Below, piece after piece: positions 26,632 to 35,212 of a DNA stretch of 64,000 nucleotides. This DNA comes from Rhizobiaceae bacterium. GTDB taxonomy: Bacteria; Pseudomonadota; Alphaproteobacteria; Rhizobiales; Rhizobiaceae. The position numbers were made by a program, and so were the translations under genes. Under the pieces are notes generated by a model, which saw nothing but the letters and a program-made list of their open reading frames with translations, was not told the DNA's origin and ran no database searches. Every line of letters begins with the position of its first letter. Position 1 is the stretch's first letter. The stretch lies in the NCBI GenBank assembly GCA_028281105.1, contig JANQKQ010000009.1:51571-115570 (forward strand), in the 5' to 3' direction.

Positions 26632-27403
26632 CGTCGCGCCGCCTTCCCAGATATGCCTCGATCACCGCTTCGTTGCTGGTGATCTGCGCCGGCGTTCCGC
26701 AGGCTATGCGATGACCGAAATTGAGTACGGTGATCCGGTCGGCCGTGCTCATCACGAAGCGCATATCGTGTTCCACAACGAGGATCGTCATGACGCGATC
26801 GTCCCTGAGCTTCTGGATCAGCCGAGCGACCGCCTTCGTCTCTTCCGAATTGAGCCCGGCGGCCACCTCGTCGATGAGCAGCAGACGGGGCTTGCTCATC
26901 AATGCCCGCGCCAGTCCCATCAGCCTCGACTGACCGGCCGACAACAGCGAGACGGGCAGCTCCGCATAGTCTTCCAGCCCGACAAGCTCCAGAACCTCAC
27001 GGGCTTCCGTTCGATAACGCTCCTGCTCGTTGCACGAAGCCGGGGAGCGCAGGAGGGCGGACAAAAGTCCCGCCCGCCCGCGCGAATGCGCCCCGATCAC
27101 AAGGTTCTCCAGCGCGTTTAGGGAACTGAATAGCTCGACATGCTGAAACAGTCGGCCAATCCCCAGTCCGATGATCTCATGCACGCGCCATCTAAGCAGG
27201 TCGTGCCCGTCGAAATTCACAGCTCCGGCGCTGGGGTCGGAGATCCGTGTGAGGATGTTGAGCAGCGTCGTCTTGCCGGCGCCATTGGGCCCGATGAGGG
27301 CGTGGATCTCGCCCCTCCTGACGTCAAGATCGACATTGTCCAGTGCGAGCAGGCCACCGAACCGCTTGCTGACACTCTTGGTTTCCAGCAGCAGTTCGCT
27401 CAT
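26624..27403 (-). CDS. Branched-chain-type ABC importer 2, ATPase LivG-like
   Basis: 259 residues with Walker A LIGPNGAGKTTLLNILTRI, a signature region VSLLSAGQSRLMGLARAL and Walker B LLLIDEVAAGLNS. The signature reads LSAGQS and Walker B ends DEV rather than DEP, mild departures. Its ATG overlaps the stop of the LivM-like permease (ATGA). Confidence 0.88.
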   Translation of the reverse strand: MSELLLETKSVSKRFGGLLALDNVDLDVRRGEIHALIGPNGAGKTTLLNILTRISDPSAGAVNFDGHDLLRWRVHEIIGLGIGRLFQHVELFSSLNALENLVIGAHSRGRAGLLSALLRSPASCNEQERYRTEAREVLELVGLEDYAELPVSLLSAGQSRLMGLARALMSKPRLLLIDEVAAGLNSEETKAVARLIQKLRDDRVMTILVVEHDMRFVMSTADRITVLNFGHRIACGTPAQITSNEAVIEAYLGRRRDDA

Positions 27404-28359
27404 TGCCGCCTCAGCAGGGAACGGACCTTGCCGAACAGATCGGTGGTCCGGTGCAGAGCAAGGCCGGCGATACCCATGGGTGCGAGAATGATGAAGCCCA
27501 GAAGCAGGGCTCCGTTTGTGATCTCCTGGAAGCTCTGAGATATGCGCAGAAACTCGGCGCCAAGAATGACGATGATAGGCCCGATTATCGATCCGGCAAT
27601 CGAGCCCATACCGCCGATCACAATCATCGTGAGCACTTTGATGGTCTCGGTGAGACGGAAGGCATCCGGCGTGATGTAGGACAGAAGCGTCGCAAGCAGC
27701 GCGCCGGCCACGCCACCATAAAACGCACTGATTGCATACGCGATCAACCGGTAGCGGACGGTCGAAATACCGAGAACCGATGCAGCTATCTCGCTTTCGC
27801 GAATGGCCACGAACGCCCGTCCGATCCGCGACGCGACCAGGTTGCGCGCCGCCTGCACCATCACGATCGCGGTGCCGATCGTGATGTAATACATCGCCAG
27901 ATTGCTGCTCAGGCCCGGAATTTCGGGACGCGGCACCGGCAATCCCTGGAAGCCGTTGGTCAAGTCACGCCACAGGCTAAGCACAAGCACCACCGTTTGT
28001 CCGAATGCCAGCGTAACCAATGCCAGGTAGAAATGGCGCAGCGGCAGGACCACAACGCCGATCGCCAGCCCGAAAAGCACGGCCAGGACGCCAGCGGCGA
28101 TCACCGCAACCGCAAACGGAAGCTGAAGATGGATCTGCAGGATCGCGGCCGCGTATGCGCCGATGGCGAGAAAGGCCGCCTGCCCCACATCGAACTGGCC
28201 GGCAAAACCCATCAGCAGATTGTAGCCGGTCGCGAAGATCACATAGACCGCTATCAGACTGAGGACGTAGAGCTGGTAATTGTCGAGAACCGGTCCGACG
28301 ACCGCGAATACGACGAGCAGTGCCGCGGGCGCCCGCAGCCAGGAAAACGAGCCGGCCAA
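27400..28359 (-). CDS. Branched-chain-type ABC importer 2, permease LivM-like
   Basis: 319 residues with about nine to ten spans and the LivM block ATGYNLLMGFAGQFDVGQAAFLAIGAYAAA; the later MIVIGGMGSIAGSIIGP is also standard. The start is a TTG just after the LivH-like stop; no in-frame ATG or GTG lies nearby. It forms the importer 2 channel with the LivH-like subunit. Confidence 0.87.
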   Translation of the reverse strand: MAGSFSWLRAPAALLVVFAVVGPVLDNYQLYVLSLIAVYVIFATGYNLLMGFAGQFDVGQAAFLAIGAYAAAILQIHLQLPFAVAVIAAGVLAVLFGLAIGVVVLPLRHFYLALVTLAFGQTVVLVLSLWRDLTNGFQGLPVPRPEIPGLSSNLAMYYITIGTAIVMVQAARNLVASRIGRAFVAIRESEIAASVLGISTVRYRLIAYAISAFYGGVAGALLATLLSYITPDAFRLTETIKVLTMIVIGGMGSIAGSIIGPIIVILGAEFLRISQSFQEITNGALLLGFIILAPMGIAGLALHRTTDLFGKVRSLLRRQ

Positions 28360-28361
28360 GC

Positions 28362-29231
28362 CTACACCCTCGCCTTGTCCGGTTTTCCGAACAATCCTGT
28401 CGGGCGAATCGCAAGAACCGTGATCATCAGCACGAAAGTGGCCGCGTTCTGCCAGTCCGCGCGCAGATAGCCGGCAACGAGATTCTCGCTGACCCCAAGC
28501 AGAATGCCGCCGACAATCGCGCCCGGAAGACTGCCGAATCCACCAAGCACCGCCGCTGTAAACGACTTGATGCCGAGTTCGCCCATGTCGGGATCCACCA
28601 AGAGAAGGGGGCCGAGCAAAACGCCGCCGATGGCCGAAAGGATGGTTCCGATCACCCAGGTCGCTGCGAAGACGACCGAGATATTCACCCCCATCAGCGT
28701 CGCGGCGCGGCGGCTCTGGCTGGTCGCGCGCATTGCGGTGCCCAGCTTGGTATGCTGGAAAAACAGGAACAGCAGTCCGATGATCGCGACTGTGACCACC
28801 ACGATCAGGATCTCCTGCGGCACAATGAAGATCGGGCCGATGCGGACCGGATCGGTGCTCAGCGCGCTGGGCAGGTGATAGGCATCCGCTCCCCAGATGA
28901 TGCGGGTGAGCCCCTTCATGATGGCGGCCATCCCCATAAGCCCCACCACGCGAGGCAGCAGTCCGGCCGACATCAGCGGTCGCGAGACCATGCGGTCATA
29001 GACCGCGTACCCGAAGGCGCCGGCGCTGAGCAAAGTCAGCGCGAGCGCGACAAGATAGGGAAGATCCCACACGATCCAGAACGTCAGCAGGAAATAGGCT
29101 CCGATCATGACGCTCTCGCCCACGGCGAAATGAACCGTTTCCGTCGCGTTGTAGATCATGGTGAACCCGACCGCGATCAGCGCGTAGATACATCCGATGA
29201 CGACGCCGTTTACGAGGACCTGCGAGAGCAT
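28362..29231 (-). CDS. Branched-chain-type ABC importer 2, permease LivH-like
   Basis: 289 residues, about eight spans. VLVNGVVIGCIYALIAVGFTMIYNATETVHFAVGE at the N-terminus and AVLGGFGSLPGAIVGGILLGVSENL near the end are LivH-like. It follows the binding-protein gene by 48 bases. Confidence 0.9.
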   Translation of the reverse strand: MLSQVLVNGVVIGCIYALIAVGFTMIYNATETVHFAVGESVMIGAYFLLTFWIVWDLPYLVALALTLLSAGAFGYAVYDRMVSRPLMSAGLLPRVVGLMGMAAIMKGLTRIIWGADAYHLPSALSTDPVRIGPIFIVPQEILIVVVTVAIIGLLFLFFQHTKLGTAMRATSQSRRAATLMGVNISVVFAATWVIGTILSAIGGVLLGPLLLVDPDMGELGIKSFTAAVLGGFGSLPGAIVGGILLGVSENLVAGYLRADWQNAATFVLMITVLAIRPTGLFGKPDKARV

Positions 29232-29279
29232 GCCCGCCTCCGAGAAAAGCGCCCGGCCGCGGGGGCCGGGCCGGGTTGA

Positions 29280-30458
29280 TCAGTTGTCGATGCTGTCACC
29301 GAAGAAGTAGTGCTCGCCGTTCTTGAAGCCATCCAGATACCCGCCATTAATGGCCCGGTGGTTGTCCGGCTTGAACTTCATGGGATAGGGAATCTCGGAT
29401 GTGCTGAATTCCGGCATCGTCTCGAATGCCGCGATCAGCCCTTCCTGCGTAAGATCGCGGCCCGCCTGGCGAAGTCCTTCGACAAAGAGCTTGGCCGCCG
29501 CATAGCCTTGGGCTGTCCAAACCAGGGGCTTTTGGTCCGGATATCTGGCCGTCCATTTCTCCATGAATTCAGCCGTGCACGCATCGCCAAGCTGGCAAGC
29601 CAGAGGGCTGACCGCATAGTATTCGATCGGCGCTTCGCTCGAGACCAGTTCGAAGATTGCGTCCGACGAACCGCCGCCGAAGGAAATCATCGGAGCGGTC
29701 AGTCCCTGCTTGTGCGCCTCCCTGATGATGTGGGAAAGCGCCTTTGGCGTGCCGCCATGCAACACTACATCGGCACCCGCCTCCTTGATCTTGGCGATCT
29801 GGGCGACCGCGCTCACCGCGCCCGGATCGATCGTCTCTTCCACATCGATCTTCAGGTCGTACTTGGCCAGCTCCGCAACGACGGCTTCGTGGGTGATCGT
29901 TCCGTATTCGTTGTTTTCGCGGACGAAGGCGATCTTGGACGGCGAGAAGGATGCCGCCAGCTTCGCTACCGGAATCGCCTGGTCGTCCAATGTCATCTGC
30001 GCCTGAAAGGTCAGCTTTCTGAACGGATCGGTCAGCGTCGGGGTGGAAGCCGCCGGCGACCAGTAGATGACGCCCCTGTCGATGACCCGGGGAAATACCG
30101 CCAGGGCGACTGGGGTATAAGGGCCACCATAGATCAGCGCGACCTCATCCCTGTCGAGAAGCTTGGTTGCGGCCGCGACGCCCGCGCCCGGATCGCCCCG
30201 GTCATCTTCTACGATGAGATCGATCTTGCGGCCGTTGATGCCACCTGCTGCATTGACCTCGTCGAAGACCAGGCGCGCCACCCGTTCATAGGTCAGTCCG
30301 AACACAGCGATCGGCCCCGACTGCGAGGTATGCATGCCGATTTTGATCGCGTCGTCGGACACGCCCTGCATCTCCGCGTGGGCGAATTTGGCGCCGGCGC
30401 CTGCGAACAGCAGAAGTGCGGCCAGCAAGGCACCTTTGATCGAACCTTGGACAGTCAT
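29280..30458 (-). CDS. Branched-chain-type ABC importer 2, periplasmic binding protein
   Basis: 392 residues from ATG 30458, with GGAGGG upstream. A signal peptide of ~27 residues ends KFAHAE. The mature start GVSDDAIKIGMHTSQSGPIAVFG is the classic type I Leu/Ile/Val-binding fold. It is distinct from the importer 1 binding protein, so the island can import two different compounds or two forms of one. Confidence 0.9.
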   Translation of the reverse strand: MTVQGSIKGALLAALLLFAGAGAKFAHAEMQGVSDDAIKIGMHTSQSGPIAVFGLTYERVARLVFDEVNAAGGINGRKIDLIVEDDRGDPGAGVAAATKLLDRDEVALIYGGPYTPVALAVFPRVIDRGVIYWSPAASTPTLTDPFRKLTFQAQMTLDDQAIPVAKLAASFSPSKIAFVRENNEYGTITHEAVVAELAKYDLKIDVEETIDPGAVSAVAQIAKIKEAGADVVLHGGTPKALSHIIREAHKQGLTAPMISFGGGSSDAIFELVSSEAPIEYYAVSPLACQLGDACTAEFMEKWTARYPDQKPLVWTAQGYAAAKLFVEGLRQAGRDLTQEGLIAAFETMPEFSTSEIPYPMKFKPDNHRAINGGYLDGFKNGEHYFFGDSIDN

Positions 30459-30503
30459 CGAAATACCCTCCCTTCTCGCCGGCACCGCCGGCTGATCTGC
30501 GAG

Positions 30504-31604
30504 CTACCGGTCGACCCGGTAGCGTTCCAGTTTTTCCTCGTCGATTTTTGCGCCCAACCCCGGAGTCTCCGGGCAGGTCATGAAGCCACCATCGATGTTC
30601 GGCGGTTCGACGAGGAGATCGTCCGTGGCTTCCAGAAAAAATGACAACTCGGCCGGCCGCGTCGCGGTATCGGGGTGGCTGCATGCGAATTGCAGGCTCG
30701 CAAGCGTCCCCACGCCCGTATCACCCTGGCTTCCCACGACGTTGGCTATTGCGCTGGCTGCGCACAGTTCCCGTATCGTGCGAGAGTGGACAAAGCCCGT
30801 GCGGGCGGTCTTGATGCTGATCAGTCTGCAGTCGCCAAGCTGCGCTTCCCTCAGCACCTGCGAAAGATCGGCCGCGCTTTCGTCCGCCATGAGCGGTATT
30901 CTCGTATCGCGAGCGACGCGGGAGCGGGAATTGCCGCCGAGACCCAGGCACGGTTCCTCGACCCATTCGATCTCATATTCTTCCCAAACGGGCAGAAGCC
31001 GCGCAGCGGTGAGGCTGTCGTAGCCATGGTTGCAGTCGACGACCAGCCGAGCCTCCGCACCGACCGCATCGCGAACCACCCTCAGCATTTGCGTGTCGTT
31101 TTTCGAATCGATCCCGGCCTTCAGCTTGAAACTGTTGAAGCCGTAGGCTTCGCGGGCGGCCAACGCATCCTCGGCGATCTGCTCCGGTGCTCCGACACCG
31201 AGGATATGAAGAACTTCGATCCTGTCGGTCCAACCTCCCAGCAGATCGCGACACGATATTCCCGCATATTGCGCCATCAGATCGAACACTGAGATCTCGA
31301 CTGCGGCCTTGGCGGTCGGGTTGTTCTGCAGATGTCTGGCGGATTGGAAAATCCGGGATAGGTGGAACACATTCTCGCCGACGACCGCCGGCGCCAAGTG
31401 GTTCTCGATGGCGGCCACGATCGATTGCGGTGTCTCGCCATAGACCATCGGCCGCGCCGGAGCTTCGCCCAGCCCCAGCTTTCCGTCATCCGTCCTAACC
31501 ATCACCAGCACATGCTCGAGCGCGGCGAGCGAACCCGTGGCGAAGGTCACCGTCGACCGCATGGGAATCCGGAAAGGGATTGCGCTGACACTGTGAATTT
31601 TCAT
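30504..31604 (-). CDS. Enolase-superfamily enzyme, muconate cycloisomerase subgroup (4)
   Basis: 366 residues from ATG 31604 (MKIHSVSAIPF); the frame is open further upstream without support. FKLKAG (K-x-K), LVVDCNHG (Asp), EWVEEPC (Glu), LMADESA (Asp) and LISIKTARTGF (Lys) complete the muconate-cycloisomerase-type site. It shares NPTAK, DLLGG and VVGSQGDTGVG-type stretches with enzyme 1 and is its paralogue. It heads the operon enolase 4, importer 2, enolases 3, 2 and 1, behind the second IclR-like element. Confidence 0.87.
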   Translation of the reverse strand: MKIHSVSAIPFRIPMRSTVTFATGSLAALEHVLVMVRTDDGKLGLGEAPARPMVYGETPQSIVAAIENHLAPAVVGENVFHLSRIFQSARHLQNNPTAKAAVEISVFDLMAQYAGISCRDLLGGWTDRIEVLHILGVGAPEQIAEDALAAREAYGFNSFKLKAGIDSKNDTQMLRVVRDAVGAEARLVVDCNHGYDSLTAARLLPVWEEYEIEWVEEPCLGLGGNSRSRVARDTRIPLMADESAADLSQVLREAQLGDCRLISIKTARTGFVHSRTIRELCAASAIANVVGSQGDTGVGTLASLQFACSHPDTATRPAELSFFLEATDDLLVEPPNIDGGFMTCPETPGLGAKIDEEKLERYRVDR

Positions 31605-31657
31605 TCGCGTTCCGCATTCAGACGGCCGGCAGGTCAAAAAACATTTGCGCAAACTAA

Positions 31658-31689
31658 AACATAGTTTCATATTAAGCAACAGTGTATCA
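31658..31689 (-). promoter_or_regulatory. IclR-like operator, copy 2
   Basis: Same architecture as 22548-22579 with the same spacing (GTTTC-N7-GCAAC-N3-GTATC, more degenerate). 26 of 32 bases are identical. It lies 54 bp upstream of enolase 4 and 188 bp upstream of the divergent CMD/acyl-CoA synthetase pair, so it may control both directions. Confidence 0.6.
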
Positions 31690-31876
31690 TAAAATGACCT
31701 TGCGGTTCCGACCGATTGCGTCGTTGATGCAACCGGCAAAATGCAGGATGGTGGTGATTGGCAGGACAGCTATGGGGGCGTGCGGTGGGGATCACCCGGT
31801 AGCGAACCCAGGTCGGTTCGGTCCGCCAGGAGTTCTCAAGATCGCCTGAATGAGAGGCCTACAGAAGGGAAAGGGC

Positions 31877-32278
31877 ATGAAGAAAACGGATATCGAAGCG
31901 TCCGTCGAGCGGGGCAAAGCCCATTTCATGGAAACGCTTGGAAACATCCCCGAACCCATCAGAGCGATGATGCAGTTCGTTCCGGAACATTTCTCCGGCT
32001 ACTTGCAATTCCGCGAAGCTGTCTATCAATCCGAGCCCGCCGAAGGCCATCTCGATCTCAAGACGAAGGAGATGCTGTACACCCTGCTGGACATTGCCAC
32101 CGGCAATCTAGAGGGCGCCAAGAACCACGGCCGCGCCGCTTTTGAGGCCGGCATGACAAGCCGCGAACTGGCGGAAGGATGCATGCAGGTTATGCATGTG
32201 TGCGGCGTGACGACCTGGGGCAAGACCGGGTTCAAAGTCGTTGATTACATTGCCGAGTTGGAGGCCCGCAAATCATAG
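31877..32278 (+). CDS. CMD/AhpD-like protein lacking the Cys pair
   Basis: 133 residues from ATG 31877 (GGGAAAGGGC site). The fold signature is all-helical carboxymuconolactone-decarboxylase-like: LDLKTKEMLYTLLDIATGNLEG, then KNHGRAAFEAGMTSRELAEG. Where redox-active members have CxxC before the His, this one reads NLEGAKNH, so only the His is kept. It is probably not a peroxidase. It starts a two-gene plus-strand unit with the acyl-CoA synthetase 38 bases downstream. Confidence 0.75.
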   Translation: MKKTDIEASVERGKAHFMETLGNIPEPIRAMMQFVPEHFSGYLQFREAVYQSEPAEGHLDLKTKEMLYTLLDIATGNLEGAKNHGRAAFEAGMTSRELAEGCMQVMHVCGVTTWGKTGFKVVDYIAELEARKS

Positions 32279-32316
32279 TTGATTGACTTGCCACCGATGG
32301 GTTCCGACACGTTGCC

Positions 32317-33807
32317 ATGAACTTCGGCCATTTTCCCGAGATGCATGCGCGCAGCCGTCCGCAGGCGCCGGCGGTGGCCGATCCACGGTTGCGGCTCAAC
32401 TACGGCGAACTGGACCGGGCCGCCAATCGCTTTGCCAACCTGCTTATTCGTTGTGGCGCGAAAGACGGCGATCGCGTCGCATTCATTCTGCCCAACCGGG
32501 TGGAATTGGCCATCGGCTTTCTTGGCACCTTGAAGGCTGGCGCCATCGCCGTTCCCATCAACTGGCGCCTGAAGGGCGTCGAGCTTGCGGCGGTTCTCGA
32601 CCACTGCCAGCCGTCACTGCTGGTGAAAAAGTCGGCATTGACTCCGGAGATTCCCTCAGGCTTCGAGTCGCGGGCCCTGACGATCGAAGAAGGGTCTCGC
32701 AAGGGCTCGTTCTGGTCTCAACTCGAAGCCGAGTCGCCCGAATTCGCTAGCGTCGGACGGCAATCGGTCGATATCTCGAACCTTCTCTACACCTCCGGGA
32801 CGACCGGAACGCCGAAGGCGGCCATTCATACGCATGGAATGCGCGCCACGATCGCCGCAACCATGGTCGGTCGGTTCAAAATGAGTGCGAACGATATCGG
32901 TATCGGGGTCTCGCCAATGTTCCATACCGGCGGGCTGAGTGTGTTCGCGAACGCCGTTTATGCCGGCGCATCCGTTTTCCTGATGGAGAAATGGGACCTC
33001 CAGGAATTCGTGGCGACCGTCAAGCGCGAGCAGATTACCTACACTCATCTGGTGACGACCATCGTCGTTGACCTAGTGCGCGCTGCTCCGGACCTGTTCG
33101 AATATCATGACCAGACCATGCGGTTCACCTGGGGCGGCGGCCATTCGGCAGACAGCGGGCTGTTTGAGGAATATGAACGCAGGCTGGGTGGCGTTTTCCT
33201 GCAGGGCTACAGTCGGACCGAAGGCGGCATCGCCTACAACAACCCGGCGGACCGCCGTTTGGACATTCATGGTTATCCCAGTCGCGACAACTCTGAACTG
33301 GCCATCCTGCGCACCGAGACGGACGAACCGGCCGGCCCCGGCGAGACCGGAGAAATTGCTTTCCGGGGCGACGGGGTTTCGCCGGGATACTGGAGTCCGG
33401 AACGCCCGAAACTGTCAGCAGCCAGGGACGAGTGGCAGCGGACCGGCGATGCCGGTTATCTGCGCGAGGACGGTGCGCTGGTGTTTGTCGGCCGGTTGGA
33501 TGACATGATTAAGACCGGCGGCGAGAACGTTTTTCCAGCCGAGGTTGCGGCGGTCATCCTGGGCATGCCCGGCGTCTGCGACGCGGCGGTCTTCTCCATG
33601 CCGGACGAGCGGCTGGGCCAATGCGTTTCGGCCCTGGTCGTTTCGGAGGACGACGACCTGACCACCGAAAAAGTCGAGGCCCATTGCCGCGCATCGCTGG
33701 CCGGGTTCAAGATTCCCCGACGCCTGAGGATCGTCAAGTCACTGCCGCGCCTCGGCACCCACAAGGTCGATATAGGCGCCTGCCGCAGGTTGATACAGAA
33801 CCAGTAG
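32317..33807 (+). CDS. AMP-forming acyl-CoA synthetase
   Basis: 496 residues of the ANL superfamily. The P-loop is LLYTSGTTGTPKAAIHTHG (about 155-175), followed by FLQGYSRTEGG, the hinge GRLDDMIKTGGENVFPAEV (about 395-413) and the C-terminal catalytic Lys in RLGTHKVD (about 485). It activates a carboxylic acid to its CoA thioester through an acyl-AMP. The neighbouring MaoC dehydratase would act on such a thioester, so this is the likely activation step of the island pathway. It is the last gene before the right-hand repeat. Confidence 0.9.
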   Translation: MNFGHFPEMHARSRPQAPAVADPRLRLNYGELDRAANRFANLLIRCGAKDGDRVAFILPNRVELAIGFLGTLKAGAIAVPINWRLKGVELAAVLDHCQPSLLVKKSALTPEIPSGFESRALTIEEGSRKGSFWSQLEAESPEFASVGRQSVDISNLLYTSGTTGTPKAAIHTHGMRATIAATMVGRFKMSANDIGIGVSPMFHTGGLSVFANAVYAGASVFLMEKWDLQEFVATVKREQITYTHLVTTIVVDLVRAAPDLFEYHDQTMRFTWGGGHSADSGLFEEYERRLGGVFLQGYSRTEGGIAYNNPADRRLDIHGYPSRDNSELAILRTETDEPAGPGETGEIAFRGDGVSPGYWSPERPKLSAARDEWQRTGDAGYLREDGALVFVGRLDDMIKTGGENVFPAEVAAVILGMPGVCDAAVFSMPDERLGQCVSALVVSEDDDLTTEKVEAHCRASLAGFKIPRRLRIVKSLPRLGTHKVDIGACRRLIQNQ

Positions 33808-33991
33808 CTGGTCAATTTCGGTGTTCTTCAACCCGATCCGTGTCCCACTTTCCGTCCCATTTGTGCATGAGAACGGGTGGTGTGCCATGAGAGAATTCGA
33901 GGATATTGCTCTTCTAAATATGCAATAAAATCAACGACTAGTCCAGGAAACTCGGAATATCATGGGCGCGTACTTTACTTTTGTTTCGTGG

Positions 33992-34006
33992 CCACTCCCT
34001 CCGCCA
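33992..34006 (+). repeat. attR-like direct repeat of the tRNA-Ser 3' end
   Basis: CCACTCCCTCCGCCA, identical to 14673-14687. No tRNA surrounds it, so it is a partial copy. It is followed at 34009-34031 by the perfect hairpin GACGCTTTGC-GAA-GCAAAGCGTC. A third related string, TCCCACTTTC, lies at 33843-33852. Confidence 0.55.
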
Positions 34007-34048
34007 AGGACGCTTTGCGAAGCAAAGCGTCATCCCAACCAACGCCAC

Positions 34049-35212
34049 TCACATCGCCGCGGCAAACAGTTCGCGCAGGGCTTTGCGTGTCAGTTTCACC
34101 GGATTGCCGCCGCACGAAGGGTCGGCGAACGCCCCTTCCACCAACTCGTCCATCCGCTCCGATTTCACGCCCAGATCGGCCAGGGTGCGCGGAATGCCCA
34201 GACCGTCGTTGAAATCGCGGACAAAGCGGCGAAAGCCGTCGAAACCGTCGGCGATCCCCAGATAGGCCGCCGCCCGGTCGAACCGGTCGGCGATCGCCGG
34301 CGCGTTGAACTCCAGGACCGCGGGCATGCAGACCGCGTTGGTGGTGCCGTGGTGGGTATCGAAAACCGCGCCGATCGGGTGGCTCATCGCGTGGACCGCC
34401 CCCAACCCCTTCTGGAAGGCCGTCGCGCCCATGGCCGCAGCGCTCATCATCATCGCGCGCGCTTCCAGGTCCGTGCCATCGGCATAGGCGCGCGGCAGGA
34501 ACTCCTTGACCAGGCGCATGCCCTCCAGCGCGATCCCCTGGCTCATGGGATGGTAATGGGGCGACGAGAAAGCCTCGACACAATGGGCAAACGCATCGAG
34601 CCCGGTGCCCGCGGTAATCGCCCTGGGCATGCCGACCGTCAGCTGCGGATCGCAGATCACGGCGCTGGGCAGGACTTTCGGATGAAAGATGATCTTCTTG
34701 GCGTGGGTCCGCGAATTGGTCATGACGCTGGCGCGGCCCACCTCCGAACCGGTTCCCGCCGTCGTCGGCACCGCGACGATCGGCGCGATGGCATCGGCGT
34801 TCGCCCGTGTCCACCAGTCTCCGACATCCTCGAAGTCCCAGACCGGGCGGGTCTGGCCGGCCATGAAAGCCACCATCTTTCCCAGATCCAGGCCGGAACC
34901 GCCGCCAAAAGCGATCACCCCGTCATAACCGCCCTGGCGATAGGCCTTCAGGCCAGCGTCGAGGTTGATTTCGTTGGGGTTGGCGTCGACCTGCGCGAAC
35001 AGGGCGCGGCCCAGTCCCGCATCGTCGAGAATATCGAGCGTGGCGGCCGTGATTGGCAGATCGGCAAGCCGGCGATCGGTGACCAGCAGCGGCCGCGCGA
35101 TGCCCGCATGCGCGCAGGCCTGCGGCAGTTCGCCAATCCGGCCGGCGCCGAACCGGATCGCCGTCGGGTAGGACCAGTTGCCGACCAGACCGACCGTGTC
35201 GCCCACGCTCAT
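34049..35212 (-). CDS. Iron-containing alcohol dehydrogenase
   Basis: 387 residues from ATG 35212, which overlaps the stop of the glutamine-synthetase-like gene (ATGA). The cofactor loop is VIAFGGGSGLDLGKMVAF. PTTAGTGSEVGRASVMTN and the metal ligands in VICDPQLT (Asp), AFAHCVEAF (His) and AVHAMSHPIGAVFDTHHG (His) are complete. It interconverts an alcohol and an aldehyde with NAD(P). Being coupled to a gamma-glutamylating enzyme, it may act on an amino-alcohol or gamma-glutamyl-aminoaldehyde, which is inference. It is not closely similar to the island Fe-ADH. Confidence 0.88.
   Translation of the reverse strand: MSVGDTVGLVGNWSYPTAIRFGAGRIGELPQACAHAGIARPLLVTDRRLADLPITAATLDILDDAGLGRALFAQVDANPNEINLDAGLKAYRQGGYDGVIAFGGGSGLDLGKMVAFMAGQTRPVWDFEDVGDWWTRANADAIAPIVAVPTTAGTGSEVGRASVMTNSRTHAKKIIFHPKVLPSAVICDPQLTVGMPRAITAGTGLDAFAHCVEAFSSPHYHPMSQGIALEGMRLVKEFLPRAYADGTDLEARAMMMSAAAMGATAFQKGLGAVHAMSHPIGAVFDTHHGTTNAVCMPAVLEFNAPAIADRFDRAAAYLGIADGFDGFRRFVRDFNDGLGIPRTLADLGVKSERMDELVEGAFADPSCGGNPVKLTRKALRELFAAAM

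Larger units (their letters stand above)
14688..34006. mobile_element. Probable tRNA-Ser genomic island (catabolic, no integrase)
   Basis: About 19.3 kb bounded by an exact 15-bp repeat of the tRNA-Ser 3' end, with AT-rich non-coding sequence at both edges (14688-14817 and 33808-33990). The cargo is two Liv-type importers, four enolase-superfamily enzymes, an IclR regulator and CoA/alcohol enzymes, a self-contained catabolic set. No integrase, transposase or mobility gene is visible, so if this is an island it has lost its own integrase or is one layer of a larger accreted element. Confidence 0.5.

Noticed and set aside
33930..33950. CGACTAGTCC resembling the operator centre
   Set aside because: The outer ATAC/GTAT arms are missing and no start codon lies near it.
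14688..34048. Integrase, transposase or CRISPR within the proposed island
   Set aside because: I looked for tyrosine/serine recombinase, IS and repeat-spacer patterns on both strands and found none; the island call rests on the tRNA repeat and gene content only.
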